From Bacillus sp. HSf4 (GTDB taxonomy: Bacteria > Bacillota > Bacilli > Bacillales > Bacillaceae): a stretch of 64,000 nt of DNA. The position numbers and the translations under genes were made by a program. Numbering within the stretch: position 1 is the first letter of the stretch; each line of letters begins with the position of its first letter. The notes beneath the pieces were generated by a model. That model saw only the letters and a list, made by a program, of their open reading frames with translations, ran no database searches and had not been told where the DNA came from. Where the stretch lies: contig NZ_CP120679.1 in the NCBI RefSeq assembly GCF_029537375.1, positions 2,654,001 to 2,718,000 of the forward strand, given 5' to 3'. Below are positions 9,264-18,759 of the stretch, one piece after another.

Positions 9264-10022
9264 ATGAAGTTATTCCAGCTGCTATTTAAAAGTACATACT
9301 CCCCGCCCGCCGTCGCCAAAACGCGATTTCAGGGGATAGGAAAATCCATTTTATACGTGTTTCTGCTCAGCATCATCGCCGCTCTGCCCAACCTTTACCA
9401 TACGAGCAAAGGCATGGTGCAGACCATGAACAGCTTTCAAACAGCGGTTAAAGAAATTCCCGATTTCTCCATTAAAAACGGCACTTTGGATACGGATGCA
9501 AAGAAAGCGAAGGAAGCACAGTCGTTCGGATTTGTCGTCGTCTTTGATCCAACCGATTCTTACGGGACAAAACAGATTAAAGATAAGCGCAATTCCCTCG
9601 GCATTTTAAAAGACAAATTCGTGATCGCAATCGATGGACAAGTTCAGGAAATGCCTTACACCATGCTGCCGGAAGACATGACAAAACAGGATATATTGTC
9701 GCTCATCGAACAAAACAAATCGGTGATCGTTCCCGTATTGTGCGCGCTGCTGTTTTTGGCGACTGCTGCAGGCAAATTCATTGATGTGACAGTCCTTGCT
9801 GTCATCGGACTTTTGATTCGGAATGCGCAAAAGAAAAAGCTGTCCTATAAACAGCTGTGGGTGATGTCGGCTTATGCCATGACGCTTGCCACCGTTTTCT
9901 TCATGGTGATGGATAGCTTGCAAGCCCTTGTCCCGAGTCAGTTTTTATTAAATTGGGCTGTCAATTTTATCATGCTGTTTCTTGCTGTGAAAGAAGTGCC
10001 TTCCCAAAAAACAGCGGGATAA
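9264..10022 (+). CDS. yqgB: DUF1189 membrane protein YqgB
   Basis: Membrane protein of unknown function, 252 residues. One hydrophobic segment near residues 28-45 is followed by an extracytoplasmic domain of about 100 residues, then four hydrophobic segments in the C-terminal half (for example [17 protein letters not shown]). That layout fits DUF1189. AGGAAGTGA stands upstream of the ATG. It may be co-transcribed with yqfZ, 74 bp downstream. By letter order, the B. subtilis gene yqgA would fall between them and is missing here. Confidence 0.8.
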   Translation: MKLFQLLFKSTYSPPAVAKTRFQGIGKSILYVFLLSIIAALPNLYHTSKGMVQTMNSFQTAVKEIPDFSIKNGTLDTDAKKAKEAQSFGFVVVFDPTDSYGTKQIKDKRNSLGILKDKFVIAIDGQVQEMPYTMLPEDMTKQDILSLIEQNKSVIVPVLCALLFLATAAGKFIDVTVLAVIGLLIRNAQKKKLSYKQLWVMSAYAMTLATVFFMVMDSLQALVPSQFLLNWAVNFIMLFLAVKEVPSQKTAG

Positions 10023-10096
10023 GCCTTTTTGTTGTCATGTTAAAAAAAGGACAAGCGTAAAATAGTAAAAAACAAACGAAATGGGGACAAGTTAAA

Positions 10097-10399
10097 ATGA
10101 AGCGTCTTATCGTGTTCCTTTCTATTTTGCTGACCTTGTTCATTGTTTATTATGACATCAAATCAGGCACCATCCCGCAAAAGGCTCTGCCTGTAACAGC
10201 TGCAGCCCAAGAACCCGCCGGTGCCCTTCACTATAAAACGGTTACCGTAAAACCGGGACAAACGGTTTTTTCAATCATCGGCGAAAAGCATATTCCCGCT
10301 GACAAAATCGCGCAGGACTTTGAAGCGCTGAATCCGAATGTCAAAGCAGGCAGCATACAGGCAGGAGCCACCTACAAATTCCCCGTTTATCAGGAGTAA
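10097..10399 (+). CDS. yqfZ: YqfZ, small exported protein with a LysM-like domain
   Basis: A 100-residue protein with an N-terminal hydrophobic helix (LIVFLSILLTLFIVYY) and a C-terminal segment resembling LysM: VKPGQTVFSII near residue 52, then LNPNVKAGSIQAG and YKFPVY. LysM modules bind peptidoglycan, so a cell-wall location is inferred. GGGGAC precedes the ATG. Its role is unknown. It lies directly upstream of the ispG promoter. Confidence 0.75.
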   Translation: MKRLIVFLSILLTLFIVYYDIKSGTIPQKALPVTAAAQEPAGALHYKTVTVKPGQTVFSIIGEKHIPADKIAQDFEALNPNVKAGSIQAGATYKFPVYQE

Positions 10400-10410
10400 A
10401 CGTTAATTTC

Positions 10411-10439
10411 TTGTCAGTTTCATGAACGGGCGTTACAAT
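10411..10439 (+). promoter_or_regulatory. Sigma-A promoter of ispG
   Basis: TTGTCA (10411-10416), 17 bp, TACAAT (10434-10439). It predicts a leader of about 65 nt before the ispG GTG and argues against any ispG start upstream of 10446. Confidence 0.75.
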
Positions 10440-10511
10440 AAGACTTGTAAACGATTCGGTATAAGAAATGGGGCTTTCTGCTCCAGAATTATACTTAAGG
10501 AGCGAATTCAA

Positions 10512-11624
10512 GTGAGTGAAATCACACATCGTACAAAAACGCGTCCCGTCAAAGTGGGACCTTTAACAATAGGCGGCAACAATGAAGTCGTCATCCAAAG
10601 CATGACAACAACAAAAACGCACGATGTCGAAGCAACGGTCGCCGAAATCAACAGGCTGGCTGAAGCCGGATGTCAAGTCGTCCGCGTTGCCTGTCCTGAT
10701 GAACGGGCTGCCGACGCGATCCCTGAGATCAAAAAACGGATCTCCATTCCGCTTGTCGTGGACATCCATTTCAACTATAAACTCGCGTTAAAAGCAATCG
10801 AAGGCGGAGCCGATAAAATCCGCATCAATCCCGGAAATATCGGCCGACGTGAAAAAGTCGAAGCCGTCGTTAATGCGGCAAAGGAAAAAGGCATTCCGAT
10901 CCGCATCGGTGTCAACGCGGGATCTCTTGAAAAGCGGATTCTTGAGAAATACGGCTATCCAACGGCTGACGGTATGGTCGAAAGCGCCCTCCATCATATC
11001 AAAATCCTTGAGGACCTTGATTTTCACGATATCATCGTCAGCATGAAGGCTTCAGATGTCAATCTGGCTATTGAAGCTTATGAAAAAGCGGCGAAGGCAT
11101 TCGACTATCCTCTCCATTTGGGGATCACAGAGTCAGGCACATTGTTTGCCGGAACAGTCAAAAGCGCTGCCGGCCTCGGTGCCATCCTTTCCAAAGGCAT
11201 CGGAAACACCCTGCGCATTTCTTTAAGCGCGGATCCGGTTGAAGAAGTAAAAGTGGCAAGGGAATTGCTGAAATCTTTCGGGCTTGCTTCAAATGCCGCA
11301 ACACTGATTTCCTGCCCGACCTGCGGAAGGATCGAAATCGACCTGATCAAGATCGCCAATGAAGTGGAAGATTATATCGCCAAAATTAAAGCCCCGATCA
11401 AAGTCGCCGTACTCGGCTGTGCAGTCAACGGTCCGGGGGAAGCGCGGGAAGCTGACATCGGCATTGCGGGCGCCCGTGGCGAAGGCCTTCTTTTCCGGAA
11501 AGGGGAAATCGTTCGAAAAGTCCCTGAGGAAACGATGGTCGAAGAGCTGAAGAAAGAAATCGACAAGCTTGCCGAAGAGCATTATGCCAAACAAGAGGCT
11601 GAAAAAGAAAAATTAAACACATAA
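10512..11624 (+). CDS. ispG: 4-hydroxy-3-methylbut-2-en-1-yl diphosphate synthase (IspG/GcpE)
   Basis: Iron-sulfur enzyme of the MEP isoprenoid pathway; reduces MEcPP to HMBPP, the substrate of IspH, which is encoded at 19.5 kb here. The 370-residue product starts [16 protein letters not shown] at a GTG with TAAGGAG upstream. The N-terminal TIM-barrel part includes [14 protein letters not shown]; the C-terminal [4Fe-4S] domain has ligands in SCPTCGR and [10 protein letters not shown]. The open frame extends upstream to 10422, but that stretch covers the promoter. Confidence 0.96.
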   Translation: MSEITHRTKTRPVKVGPLTIGGNNEVVIQSMTTTKTHDVEATVAEINRLAEAGCQVVRVACPDERAADAIPEIKKRISIPLVVDIHFNYKLALKAIEGGADKIRINPGNIGRREKVEAVVNAAKEKGIPIRIGVNAGSLEKRILEKYGYPTADGMVESALHHIKILEDLDFHDIIVSMKASDVNLAIEAYEKAAKAFDYPLHLGITESGTLFAGTVKSAAGLGAILSKGIGNTLRISLSADPVEEVKVARELLKSFGLASNAATLISCPTCGRIEIDLIKIANEVEDYIAKIKAPIKVAVLGCAVNGPGEAREADIGIAGARGEGLLFRKGEIVRKVPEETMVEELKKEIDKLAEEHYAKQEAEKEKLNT

Positions 11625-11626
11625 CA

Positions 11627-11656
11627 AAAAGCTTGACGGAAATCCGTCAAGCTTTT
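11627..11656. terminator. Bidirectional terminator between ispG and yqfX
   Basis: A 13-bp stem (AAAAGCTTGACGG/CCGTCAAGCTTTT) with a 4-nt loop and A/T flanks on both sides lies between the convergent genes ispG and yqfX and can serve both. Confidence 0.88.
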
Positions 11657-11659
11657 GCT

Positions 11660-12034
11660 TTAGAAAAATGGCGCTATAAATATGCCAAGTACTAAAGAAA
11701 CTGCACCGATACCCATTGCCCAGGCTCCTAAGCCAGCTGCTCCTTGTCTTCTGGCTATATAACCGACAATGATCCCTGCGATTCCCAATAATACGGGAAG
11801 CATAAACAATGAAATAATGGAAAGCGCTAATGCGATATATCCGGTTACACGTCCGCCTGCTGCATCGGCATCACCGTTAACAGCTTCTCGATCGCGGCCG
11901 TTTTCCGCACGATACGGCTGCGGGGCAACTTCTGCGGCCGTTTCTTCTAAATATTCATCATTATCACCTAAAGTCGCATCGACTAGGTCTGCATCATAAC
12001 CAGCACGGTTACGGGTTTTTTGATCTCGGTCCAT
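11660..12034 (-). CDS. yqfX: YqfX, small membrane protein of the DUF4190-like type
   Basis: A 124-residue protein with an acidic, hydrophilic N-terminal half of about 62 residues and two hydrophobic helices in the C-terminal half (IALALSIISLFMLPVLLGI and WAMGIGAVSLVLGIFI) joined by a short Arg loop. This resembles DUF4190-type membrane proteins. A GGGGGG run lies upstream of the ATG. Function is unknown. I could not fix its promoter; a sporulation-type promoter is possible but the match is weak. Confidence 0.75.
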   Translation of the reverse strand: MDRDQKTRNRAGYDADLVDATLGDNDEYLEETAAEVAPQPYRAENGRDREAVNGDADAAGGRVTGYIALALSIISLFMLPVLLGIAGIIVGYIARRQGAAGLGAWAMGIGAVSLVLGIFIAPFF

Positions 12035-12172
12035 TCGTTATCCCCCCTCTTTAATCCATAAAGGAGCATTTATAGTGTAAGCATTCTTGGACGAATTCAT
12101 GTTTGCTAAACTTTACTGTAAATGTTAAAAGTTTATGATAAACTGAAGGAATGGATGAGAAGGAGTGTGGAC

Positions 12173-12757
12173 ATGTTACATTTAGGAATCGATATTGATG
12201 GAACGATCACAGCTCAGGATACTTTTGTTCCCTACTTAAACGAGTCATTCAGCCTTTCCATCACATTGGACGATATCAAAGACTATGACTTGACAAAGCT
12301 TTTGAACATTTCTGATGAGGATTTTTGGAAATGGATGAATGAAAATGAGCCCCGCATATATCAGGAAGCATTGCTTGCACAATACGCCAAACAGACGCTT
12401 GACGAGCTGAAACAGCAGCACAGGCTGATATATATTACAGCGAGAAGGGACCACCTCAAGGACATTACCTTTAACTGGTTCCGCCAACACAATATTCATT
12501 ACGATCACATCGAACTTGTCGGCGGACACGACAAACTTGAAGCTGTGTTAAAACACGGCATTGATGTTTTTTTTGAAGATCATCATGGAAACGCCACAAT
12601 GATCGCCAAAGAAGCTGATATCCCTGTCCTTCTGTTTAACACACCTTACAATCAGCTGCCGTCCGATTCAAATATTATCAGAGTCAACAGCTGGCTTGAA
12701 GCCGCAGACTGGCTCAGAAAAAACAAAAAATATCTCGAATCAAAAAAAAGCATGTAA
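12173..12757 (+). CDS. yqfW: HAD-family nucleotidase-like hydrolase YqfW
   Basis: A 194-residue protein of the HAD superfamily, 5'(3')-deoxyribonucleotidase type. Motif I DIDGTIT is near residue 6, motif II region YITARRDH near 97, and the metal-binding acidic part FFEDHHGNA near 145. Substrate is unknown. The start is the ATG at 12173, with GAAGGAG 8 nt upstream; the open frame extends to 12122 but without a ribosome site. The stop codon lies inside the stem of the downstream terminator. A likely promoter is TTTACT-N16-TATGAT about 50 bp upstream. Confidence 0.82.
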   Translation: MLHLGIDIDGTITAQDTFVPYLNESFSLSITLDDIKDYDLTKLLNISDEDFWKWMNENEPRIYQEALLAQYAKQTLDELKQQHRLIYITARRDHLKDITFNWFRQHNIHYDHIELVGGHDKLEAVLKHGIDVFFEDHHGNATMIAKEADIPVLLFNTPYNQLPSDSNIIRVNSWLEAADWLRKNKKYLESKKSM

Positions 12758-12778
12758 GTCAGACTTACATGCTTTTTT
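12744..12778. terminator. Bidirectional terminator between yqfW and zur
   Basis: AAAAAAGCATGTAAG and CTTACATGCTTTTTT form a 15-bp stem with a 5-nt loop. It contains the yqfW stop codon and serves the convergent zur operon as well. Confidence 0.88.
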
Positions 12779-12810
12779 GCAAGTATAAACCGGCAATTGC
12801 CGAACGATGT

Positions 12811-13239
12811 CTACACCTCGATGCCGCTTTCTTCACAGTTCGGGCATGTGCCGTAAATTTCAAACTTATGACCGCTGATCTGATAACCGTCAAGATCATC
12901 GGTGAGCTTCTCCATCGGACACAGTTTAATTTCTTTCGTCTTGCCGCAAACCATGCAAATGAAGTGATGGTGGTGATGAACGGAAGAGCATTTGAAACGG
13001 AACAGCTTTTCACCTGAAAGCTCTGTCGTTTCCAATATGCCAAGCTCCTCAAACAGGGACAGATTTCTGTAAATCGTATCAAAGCTTAAACCAGGGTAGT
13101 CATCATTCAAAGCGTTCAGTACATTCTTCGCCGTTAAATATTTATCAGAATCACTAAAAAGCTGAAGCATATCCTCCCGCTTGCTTGTGTATTTATACCC
13201 TTTCTCCTTTAACAGATCAAGCGCTTCCTGTACGTTCAC
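12811..13239 (-). CDS. zur: Zinc uptake repressor Zur (Fur family)
   Basis: Zn(II)-sensing repressor of zinc import genes, 142 residues. An N-terminal winged helix ([24 protein letters not shown]) precedes a metal-binding dimerisation domain with a run of five His, CMVC and CPNC; the two Cys pairs form the structural zinc site known in Fur proteins. The GTG start has AAAGGAGG 7 nt upstream, inside the permease gene, and the genes overlap by 23 bp. Being last in a zinc transporter operon with a Zur-box-like site upstream, it probably autoregulates. Confidence 0.93.
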   Translation of the reverse strand: MNVQEALDLLKEKGYKYTSKREDMLQLFSDSDKYLTAKNVLNALNDDYPGLSFDTIYRNLSLFEELGILETTELSGEKLFRFKCSSVHHHHHFICMVCGKTKEIKLCPMEKLTDDLDGYQISGHKFEIYGTCPNCEESGIEV

Positions 13240-14077
13240 GGCGAATCCTCCTTTTGATTTTATTAAAGCTGATGCATAATATCAGTATGAAAATAGACAG
13301 CAGCACGATCGTTCCGCCCGGTGCAAGATCCAGATGGTAAGCGAGCACAAGCCCGATAATGACGGACAGCTCCCCAAACAGTACGGAAAAGAAAATCGCC
13401 TGCTTAAACCCTTTCGCTATGCGCATGCTTGCCGCGACAGGGAGCGTCATCAGCGCGGAAACAAGCAATGTACCGACGATTCTCATCGAGGCGGCAATGA
13501 CAAGTGCCACGATCAAAATAAAAATAAAATGAATCCATTTCGCGGAAATGCCTGATGCTTTGGCATGCTCTTCATCAAACGAAAGCAAAAACAGCTCTTT
13601 AAAAAGAGAAAAAATCACGATGAGAACAGCGGCCGAGATGCCGACGATCACCAGCAGGTCTTCGCGCGAGACCGCGCTGACGCTTCCGAACAGATAGCTG
13701 AACAGATCTGTATTAAATCCTTGTGCAAGCGAAATAAAAATAACGGAAACACCGATGCCCCCCGACATAATAATCGGAATCGCCAGCTCCTGATAATGCT
13801 TATAAACCGTTCTGAGCCTCTCGATAATCAAAGAACCGCCCACAGAAAACATCATCCCGAAATAGATCGGGCTGACACCGGCCAGCATCGTAAACTGCTT
13901 TCCCAAATAAAGGCTTGCAGCAATTCCGGCTAATGAAACGTGGCTGAGCGCATCTGCGATGAGTGACAGGCGCCTGACAACAATAAAGACGCCGAGCAAC
14001 GGTGCGATCAAACCGATCAATATTCCTGAAATAAACGCGTTTTGCAAGAAATCATATTGAAAAAAAGGTGTCAGCAT
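13217..14077 (-). CDS. znuB: Zinc ABC transporter permease (ZnuB/AdcB/ZurM type)
   Basis: Integral membrane permease of the metal ABC-3 family, 286 residues with about eight hydrophobic segments. The family motif region [17 protein letters not shown] is near residue 39. It overlaps znuC by one base (TAATG) and zur by 23 bp. Zinc as substrate is inferred from linkage to zur and the upstream Zur-type box. No substrate-binding protein gene is present here, so the system must use one encoded elsewhere. The znuC-znuB-zur order resembles Listeria zurA-zurM-zurR. Confidence 0.88.
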   Translation of the reverse strand: MLTPFFQYDFLQNAFISGILIGLIAPLLGVFIVVRRLSLIADALSHVSLAGIAASLYLGKQFTMLAGVSPIYFGMMFSVGGSLIIERLRTVYKHYQELAIPIIMSGGIGVSVIFISLAQGFNTDLFSYLFGSVSAVSREDLLVIVGISAAVLIVIFSLFKELFLLSFDEEHAKASGISAKWIHFIFILIVALVIAASMRIVGTLLVSALMTLPVAASMRIAKGFKQAIFFSVLFGELSVIIGLVLAYHLDLAPGGTIVLLSIFILILCISFNKIKRRIRRERTGSA

Positions 14078-14850
14078 TATTCGTGTCCTCCATGATGATG
14101 GTTATGGCTGATGGCTTGGACATCATGACCGTAAAATTGCGAGAGGTCCTGATCTGTCATCGACTCAAACTCTTCCGCATTGCCGTGAAAATGAAGATGC
14201 TTATTCATACAGGCAACATGTGTGACTTTATCGGAAACCGTCCCGACATCATGTGTGACAAGAATCAATGTGATCCCTTTTTCCCGGTTTAAACTTTCCA
14301 GCAGCTGATAAAAGCCTTCAACCGTTTTTTGATCGACGCCAACCGTCGGTTCGTCAAGAATGAGCAGTTTCGGTTCGCTGACTAGCGCTCTTGCGATAAA
14401 TGTCCTTTGCTGCTGTCCACCGGAAAGCTCGCCGATATTTCTGTCTTTCAATTGTGTAATCCCGACGGCTTCAATCGCCTCAGCCACTTTCTGTTTATCG
14501 GCTTTTGACATTCGTTTAAACAGGCCGAGCTTGGCGGTCAGACCGCTGGCCACCACTTCATATACCGAAGCGGGAAACCCGGTATTAAAGCTGTTTGCCT
14601 TTTGGGAAACGAAACCGATCTTATTCCAGTCTTTAAATTTTTTGATCGGGACGCCGAATAATTTCAACTCACCTTGTTGCGGCTTTATTAATCCGAGTAT
14701 ACATTTTAACAAGGTTGTTTTTCCCGAACCATTCGGACCGACCAACCCGAGAAAAGCGCCTTCATTAACCGTTAAATTGATATCTTCTATCACATTTCGA
14801 TGTTCATAGGAATATGAAACATCTTTCATTTCGATAATGGGTTGTTTCAC
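14077..14850 (-). CDS. znuC: Zinc ABC transporter ATP-binding protein (ZnuC/AdcC/ZurA type)
   Basis: ATPase of the zinc importer, 257 residues. Walker A GPNGSGKTT is near residue 38, the signature ELSGGQQQR near 141, and Walker B LLILDEPTVGVD follows. The C-terminus is His-rich (GHDVQAISHNHHHGGHE), which may bind metal. The start is a GTG with GAAGGTGA upstream. It is the first gene of the operon and sits 18 bp from the Zur-type operator. Confidence 0.9.
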   Translation of the reverse strand: MKQPIIEMKDVSYSYEHRNVIEDINLTVNEGAFLGLVGPNGSGKTTLLKCILGLIKPQQGELKLFGVPIKKFKDWNKIGFVSQKANSFNTGFPASVYEVVASGLTAKLGLFKRMSKADKQKVAEAIEAVGITQLKDRNIGELSGGQQQRTFIARALVSEPKLLILDEPTVGVDQKTVEGFYQLLESLNREKGITLILVTHDVGTVSDKVTHVACMNKHLHFHGNAEEFESMTDQDLSQFYGHDVQAISHNHHHGGHE

Positions 14851-14867
14851 TTTCTTTCACCTTCAAA

Positions 14868-14890
14868 TTCTCCAGAATCATTACGATTTA
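14868..14890 (-). promoter_or_regulatory. Zur-box-like operator upstream of znuC
   Basis: Positions 14876-14890 on the minus strand read TAAATCGTAATGATT, which matches the first 15 bases of the B. subtilis Zur box consensus as I recall it (TAAATCGTAAT-N-ATT, then a mirrored half). The second half-site (14868-14875) is degenerate. Repression by Zur under zinc sufficiency is inferred. Confidence 0.72.
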
Positions 14891-14896
14891 ACACAC

Positions 14897-14934
14897 AAAA
14901 AGAAAATGGCAGCCGGATGCCAGCAAGCCATTTT
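14897..14934 (-). terminator. Terminator of yqfU
   Basis: On the minus strand the stem AAAATGGC/GCCATTTT (8 bp) continues inward as GCTGG/CCGGC and is followed by CTTTTTG. It lies about 60 bp after the yqfU stop and just upstream of the Zur-type box. Confidence 0.8.
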
Positions 14935-14996
14935 CAACCGATTGAACAGTTCATTCTTAAATTATACATAGAATCATAAAAAAAGTAAATAAAAGC

Positions 14997-15878
14997 CTAA
15001 TGAATCGCGTTTTTAAACCGTCCGCCCCGCGTTTCATGCGTGTCCATGATCGTAATAAACGCCTGTTTGTCAATATCGAATACGATCGATTTAAGCTTCG
15101 TCACCTCAAGCCTTGTGACGACAGCGTAAATCACTTCTGTATCTTCATCAGAATAGCCGCCTTTTCCTTTCAGCTTTGTTGTCCCCCGTCCAAGACGGTG
15201 CAAAAGCGCGTCAGAAATTTCTTCGTATTGGTCTGATACGATAATAACGGCTTTTGTCTCATCAAGCCCTTGAATTACGCCGTCGATCGTTTTCATCGCG
15301 ATATAGTACGTCATCACGGAAAACATCGCCTGTTCAGGCCCAAACACAAAGCCGGCCCACGTAAAAATAAAAACATTGACGAACATCACAAATTCGCCGA
15401 CTGAAAACGGCAGTTTTTTTGTGAGCAAAATCCCCAGAATCTCCGTTCCATCCATAGAACCGCCGTTACGAATCACAAGCCCTACGCCGAATCCGAGCAA
15501 AAGTCCGCCGAAAACAGCAGCCAATATAGGCTGAGTCGTAACCCCTTCTACATGATGCAACAGTGTTTCAATAATGGACAAGCTGAATATACCGATCAGT
15601 GTAGAAATAACAAACGTTTTCCCAATATGCTTGTAGCCGGAAACCATGAATGGAATGTTCAGGACCACAACAAGAAGGGCGAAGTTGATGTAAGGTGTAT
15701 CTTTAAACAGGTAGTCTAAAATTAGAGAAATCCCAATGATGCCCCCATCGATAATGTTGTTTGGAACTAAAAATAATTCAATGCTTGCGGCTGCACAGGC
15801 AGCACCGATCAGAATCATGATGATCCGAAATAGCATCCGGACCGCTGATTCTTTTTTATGCTGTTTTTTCGTTGCCAT
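14997..15878 (-). CDS. yqfU: YitT-family membrane protein YqfU
   Basis: Membrane protein of unknown function, 293 residues. The N-terminal part has five or six hydrophobic segments (DUF161/YitT, with [17 protein letters not shown] near residue 35) and the C-terminal 80 residues form a soluble DUF2179 domain ([21 protein letters not shown]). AAAAGGAGAG lies upstream of the ATG. Divergent from yqfT. Confidence 0.85.
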   Translation of the reverse strand: MATKKQHKKESAVRMLFRIIMILIGAACAAASIELFLVPNNIIDGGIIGISLILDYLFKDTPYINFALLVVVLNIPFMVSGYKHIGKTFVISTLIGIFSLSIIETLLHHVEGVTTQPILAAVFGGLLLGFGVGLVIRNGGSMDGTEILGILLTKKLPFSVGEFVMFVNVFIFTWAGFVFGPEQAMFSVMTYYIAMKTIDGVIQGLDETKAVIIVSDQYEEISDALLHRLGRGTTKLKGKGGYSDEDTEVIYAVVTRLEVTKLKSIVFDIDKQAFITIMDTHETRGGRFKNAIH

Positions 15879-15952
15879 GCTGTCTCTCCTTTTGAGCTGA
15901 ACTGTCCTTTCTTATCATCATATCATTTAACAGAATGAAATAAAAAAAAAAC

Positions 15953-15979
15953 ACATTTTCCGTACTCCGCCATACATTA
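15953..15979 (+). promoter_or_regulatory. Candidate sigma-K (or sigma-E) promoter of yqfT
   Basis: AC (15953-15954), 16 bp, CATACATTA (15971-15979) fits the sigma-K pattern AC-N16-CATANNNTA. The same -10 also fits sigma-E (CATACAHT), but the -35 suits sigma-E less well. The leader would be only about 15 nt. Confidence 0.5.
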
Positions 15980-16000
15980 GTTCAGAGGGGAGGAATGGAC

Positions 16001-16255
16001 GTGATTTTATTTCAGAAAATGGTCCTTCAGCGCTTAAACCAGGTGACGGCCGATGATGTGCTGAAGTATGCTAAACAATACGGAATTGATGTGACACGAA
16101 AACAGGCTCTCGAGGTCGAAAAGCTCGTCAACGGGAAAAACATTAATATTTTCAATGAAGAAGAGCGAAAAAAACTGCTGCGGCAAGTTGAGGCTGTTAC
16201 TTCAAAGGAAGCCGTCCAGCTTTTAAATCAGCTGTTCGCACAATATGTATCATAA
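16001..16255 (+). CDS. yqfT: DUF2624 protein YqfT
   Basis: A small soluble protein of unknown function, 84 residues, mainly predicted helical with many Lys, Glu and Gln. The pattern VTADDVLKYAKQYGIDVTRKQA matches the DUF2624 family. The start is taken as the GTG at 16001 because GGGGAGG lies 8 nt upstream; an ATG at 15995 is only one base from that site. The preceding promoter-like sequence suggests mother-cell sporulation expression. Confidence 0.75.
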   Translation: MILFQKMVLQRLNQVTADDVLKYAKQYGIDVTRKQALEVEKLVNGKNINIFNEEERKKLLRQVEAVTSKEAVQLLNQLFAQYVS

Positions 16256-16279
16256 AAGGGGCTCTATAAGGCCCCCTTT
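16255..16279. terminator. Weak hairpin between convergent yqfT and nfo
   Basis: AAAGGGGC pairs with GCCCCCTTT (one bulged C) around an 8-nt loop. T or A runs on either side are short, so termination may be partial. Confidence 0.5.
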
Positions 16280-16281
16280 CA

Positions 16282-17175
16282 TCATTGCGCTTTAATTTTT
16301 TCCAAAAGCTCTTCATCAAACGCTTTATTTTTAAGCATTTCGATTTCGAATTTGTATGGAGGCTTTTTATTTTTCTTATCCTCTCCTACATAAGGTGTTT
16401 CAAGGATCTTCGGGATGCTTTCAAGCTGATCGTGGTGAACGACGTATTGAAGCGCATCAAAGCCGATTTCCCCGAACCCGATGTTTTCATGACGGTCTTT
16501 TCTCGCTCCTCTGACATTTTTGCTGTCGTTGATATGAAGCACTTTTAAACGGTCGATCCCGATGATTTTATCGAATTCGTTCAACACCCCGTCAAAATCT
16601 GAAACGACATCATAGCCTGCATCGTGTGTATGGCACGTATCAAAGCAGACCGACAAATGTTCATTGTGGGTGACGCCGTCGATGATCTGTGCAAGCTCTT
16701 CAAATGTCCGGCCGCATTCCGAACCTTTGCCGGCCATGGTTTCCAGAGCGATTTGCACGTCCTGTTCAGGATCGATTACTTCATTTAGCCCTTCAATGAT
16801 TTTTTTAATGCCTGTGTCAGCTCCGGCACCGACATGAGCGCCTGGGTGAAGGACGATTTGTTTCGCCCCGATGGCTGCCGTCCTTTCAATTTCAGACCGG
16901 AGAAAGTCGACGCCAAGCTCAAATGTCGCCGGGTTTGTCGTATTGGCAATATTGATGATATATGGCGCATGGACGACAATATCGCTAATCCCGTGCTCTT
17001 CCATGTGGGCTCGTCCGGCTTCAATATTCAAGTCCTCGATTTTTTTTCTGCGGGTGTTTTGGGGCGCTCCCGTATAGATCATAAACGTATTGGCGCCGTA
17101 TGAACTTGCCTCCTGACTGGCCGCCAGCAGCATATGTTTTCCGCTCATTGAAACGTGTGAACCGATTTTTAACAA
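16282..17175 (-). CDS. nfo: Endonuclease IV (apurinic/apyrimidinic endonuclease)
   Basis: Zinc-dependent AP endonuclease of base-excision repair, 297 residues. Family features: [12 protein letters not shown] at the start, [11 protein letters not shown], the zinc ligands in [33 protein letters not shown] and [14 protein letters not shown]. The start is TTG with AGGGGAAA upstream. It follows cshB by 11 bp and is probably co-transcribed. In B. subtilis Nfo is made in the forespore and protects germinating spores. Confidence 0.95.
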   Translation of the reverse strand: MLKIGSHVSMSGKHMLLAASQEASSYGANTFMIYTGAPQNTRRKKIEDLNIEAGRAHMEEHGISDIVVHAPYIINIANTTNPATFELGVDFLRSEIERTAAIGAKQIVLHPGAHVGAGADTGIKKIIEGLNEVIDPEQDVQIALETMAGKGSECGRTFEELAQIIDGVTHNEHLSVCFDTCHTHDAGYDVVSDFDGVLNEFDKIIGIDRLKVLHINDSKNVRGARKDRHENIGFGEIGFDALQYVVHHDQLESIPKILETPYVGEDKKNKKPPYKFEIEMLKNKAFDEELLEKIKAQ

Positions 17176-17186
17176 AATGGTTTCCC

Positions 17187-18506
17187 CTACTTTCCTTTTC
17201 TGAATTGTTTTCTTTTTTCCTGTCTTTTGATCTTATTGATTTCTGTTTTCATTTTTTTCTTATAGCCGGGCTTGACCTTTCTCGGCTTTTTCACAAGCCG
17301 CTTGGCGGTTTCATCCGTTTCATCCGGCTTTTTTTTGCGATTTTGCCGGCGCTTTCGGTCATCGATCTTTTTCCATTCGCCTTTTTCAAGCCGCTTGTTT
17401 TCAAAGACGATCCCCATTTGCTCAAGCCTTGTCAGCGCGTCTTCATCAGATGTATCATAAAATGTCATCGCTGTTCCCGATGACCCGGCGCGCGCTGTAC
17501 GGCCGACGCGGTGAACGTAAAAGTCAAGGTCTTCCGGCAGCTCATAGTTGATGACATGGCTGACGCCTTTAATGTCAATGCCCCTTGCCGCCAAGTCAGT
17601 CGCAATGATGTAGGTGAACTCAAGGTCGCCGATTTGCTTCATGACTTTTTTGCGTTCTCTCGGGGTAAGCCCGCCGTGAAGAAGCCCCACTTTCATCCCT
17701 TTGTCAGAAAGGAACGCGGCGATATCGTCAGCGGTTGTTTTTGTGTTGGCAAAGACGATCGCCAAATATGGGTTTAAGTGTGTCATGACCTCCAGCAACA
17801 GTTCATGTTTATCCCTGTGCCGTGAAGGGATCAAAATGTGCTCGATTTTTTCGGCTGTAATATGCCTCGGTTCAACATGCGCATATTTTGGATTGGCCAT
17901 ATATTTTTTTAAGAACGGTTTTAACTTTTCGGGAATCGTCGCGGAAAATACGAGCATTTGCAGATTTTCCGGCATGTGGGAACCGATAAAATCAACATCC
18001 TCTAAAAAGCCCATATCGAGCATTAAATCAGCTTCATCAATGACGAGCGTTTCCGCTTTGTGCACGTCAAGCGCCTGTTCTCTGATCAGATCGGCGATCC
18101 TTCCCGGCGTCCCGACTGCAAGATGAGGCTGTGTTTTCAGTTTATCGATCGTTTTCTGCTTATCAGTACCGCCGATAAAACATTTTGAACGAATCGCTTC
18201 ATCCGGACGGCAAAATTTTGTGATTTTCAGCACTTCCTGATGAATTTGATTTGCCAGCTCTCTTGTCGGAGCCGTAATCACGGCCTGAACGATATCTTTT
18301 TCAGGATCGATTCTGCTCAAAATCGGCAGCAGATAGGCATGGGTTTTTCCCGTCCCTGTCTGCGACTGCCCGATGGCGCTCTCCCCTTTGAGAGCTGAAG
18401 GGATCAATCGTTTTTGAATATCTGTCGGCTCATAAAAACCTAGCTGGTGTACGGCCTCTATGATAAACGGCTTTAAATCGTACATGTCAAATTTCGTTTG
18501 TTTCAT
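17187..18506 (-). CDS. cshB: DEAD-box ATP-dependent RNA helicase CshB
   Basis: RNA helicase linked to cold adaptation, ribosome assembly and mRNA turnover; 439 residues. In order: a Q-motif region ([10 protein letters not shown]), motif I SQTGTGKT, motif [12 protein letters not shown], motif III SAT, motif [12 protein letters not shown] and motif [12 protein letters not shown]. The basic tail ([11 protein letters not shown] to KQFRKGK) probably binds RNA. The start is ATG at 18506 after AAGGAG; the open frame continues to 18551 without support. Upstream of nfo in one unit. Confidence 0.94.
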   Translation of the reverse strand: MKQTKFDMYDLKPFIIEAVHQLGFYEPTDIQKRLIPSALKGESAIGQSQTGTGKTHAYLLPILSRIDPEKDIVQAVITAPTRELANQIHQEVLKITKFCRPDEAIRSKCFIGGTDKQKTIDKLKTQPHLAVGTPGRIADLIREQALDVHKAETLVIDEADLMLDMGFLEDVDFIGSHMPENLQMLVFSATIPEKLKPFLKKYMANPKYAHVEPRHITAEKIEHILIPSRHRDKHELLLEVMTHLNPYLAIVFANTKTTADDIAAFLSDKGMKVGLLHGGLTPRERKKVMKQIGDLEFTYIIATDLAARGIDIKGVSHVINYELPEDLDFYVHRVGRTARAGSSGTAMTFYDTSDEDALTRLEQMGIVFENKRLEKGEWKKIDDRKRRQNRKKKPDETDETAKRLVKKPRKVKPGYKKKMKTEINKIKRQEKRKQFRKGK

Positions 18507-18701
18507 TTTCCCAACTCCTTCTTGGAAGGCGTCAAAAGACGCTCCAAGCATTATCCTATATGGCTGAATTGTGCGCTTATGTATGCTTTTTTATGCCGCA
18601 GCGCCAAAAAAGGCTGGTATCATGTCCATCATTAAATTATAACTGATACCGCGAAAAAAAACCATCTTTGCCAACGCAGCTCGGGCGCCAGAGACAAAAG
18701 C

Positions 18702-18727
18702 ACTTTAGACAGAGGCTGCATACCCTA
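18702..18727 (+). promoter_or_regulatory. Candidate sigma-K promoter of yqfQ
   Basis: AC (18702-18703), 15 bp, CATACCCTA (18719-18727) fits the sigma-K form with spacing one base short. The yqfQ ATG is 32 bp downstream. Confidence 0.5.
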
Positions 18728-18759
18728 TCAAGAGAAGGATTTGGAAAGGAGGTACAAGT

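Noticed and set aside
18616..18650. GGTATCA/TGATACC inverted repeat upstream of cshB
   Set aside because: Only 7 bp with a 21-bp loop and no nearby promoter match; not distinguishable from chance.
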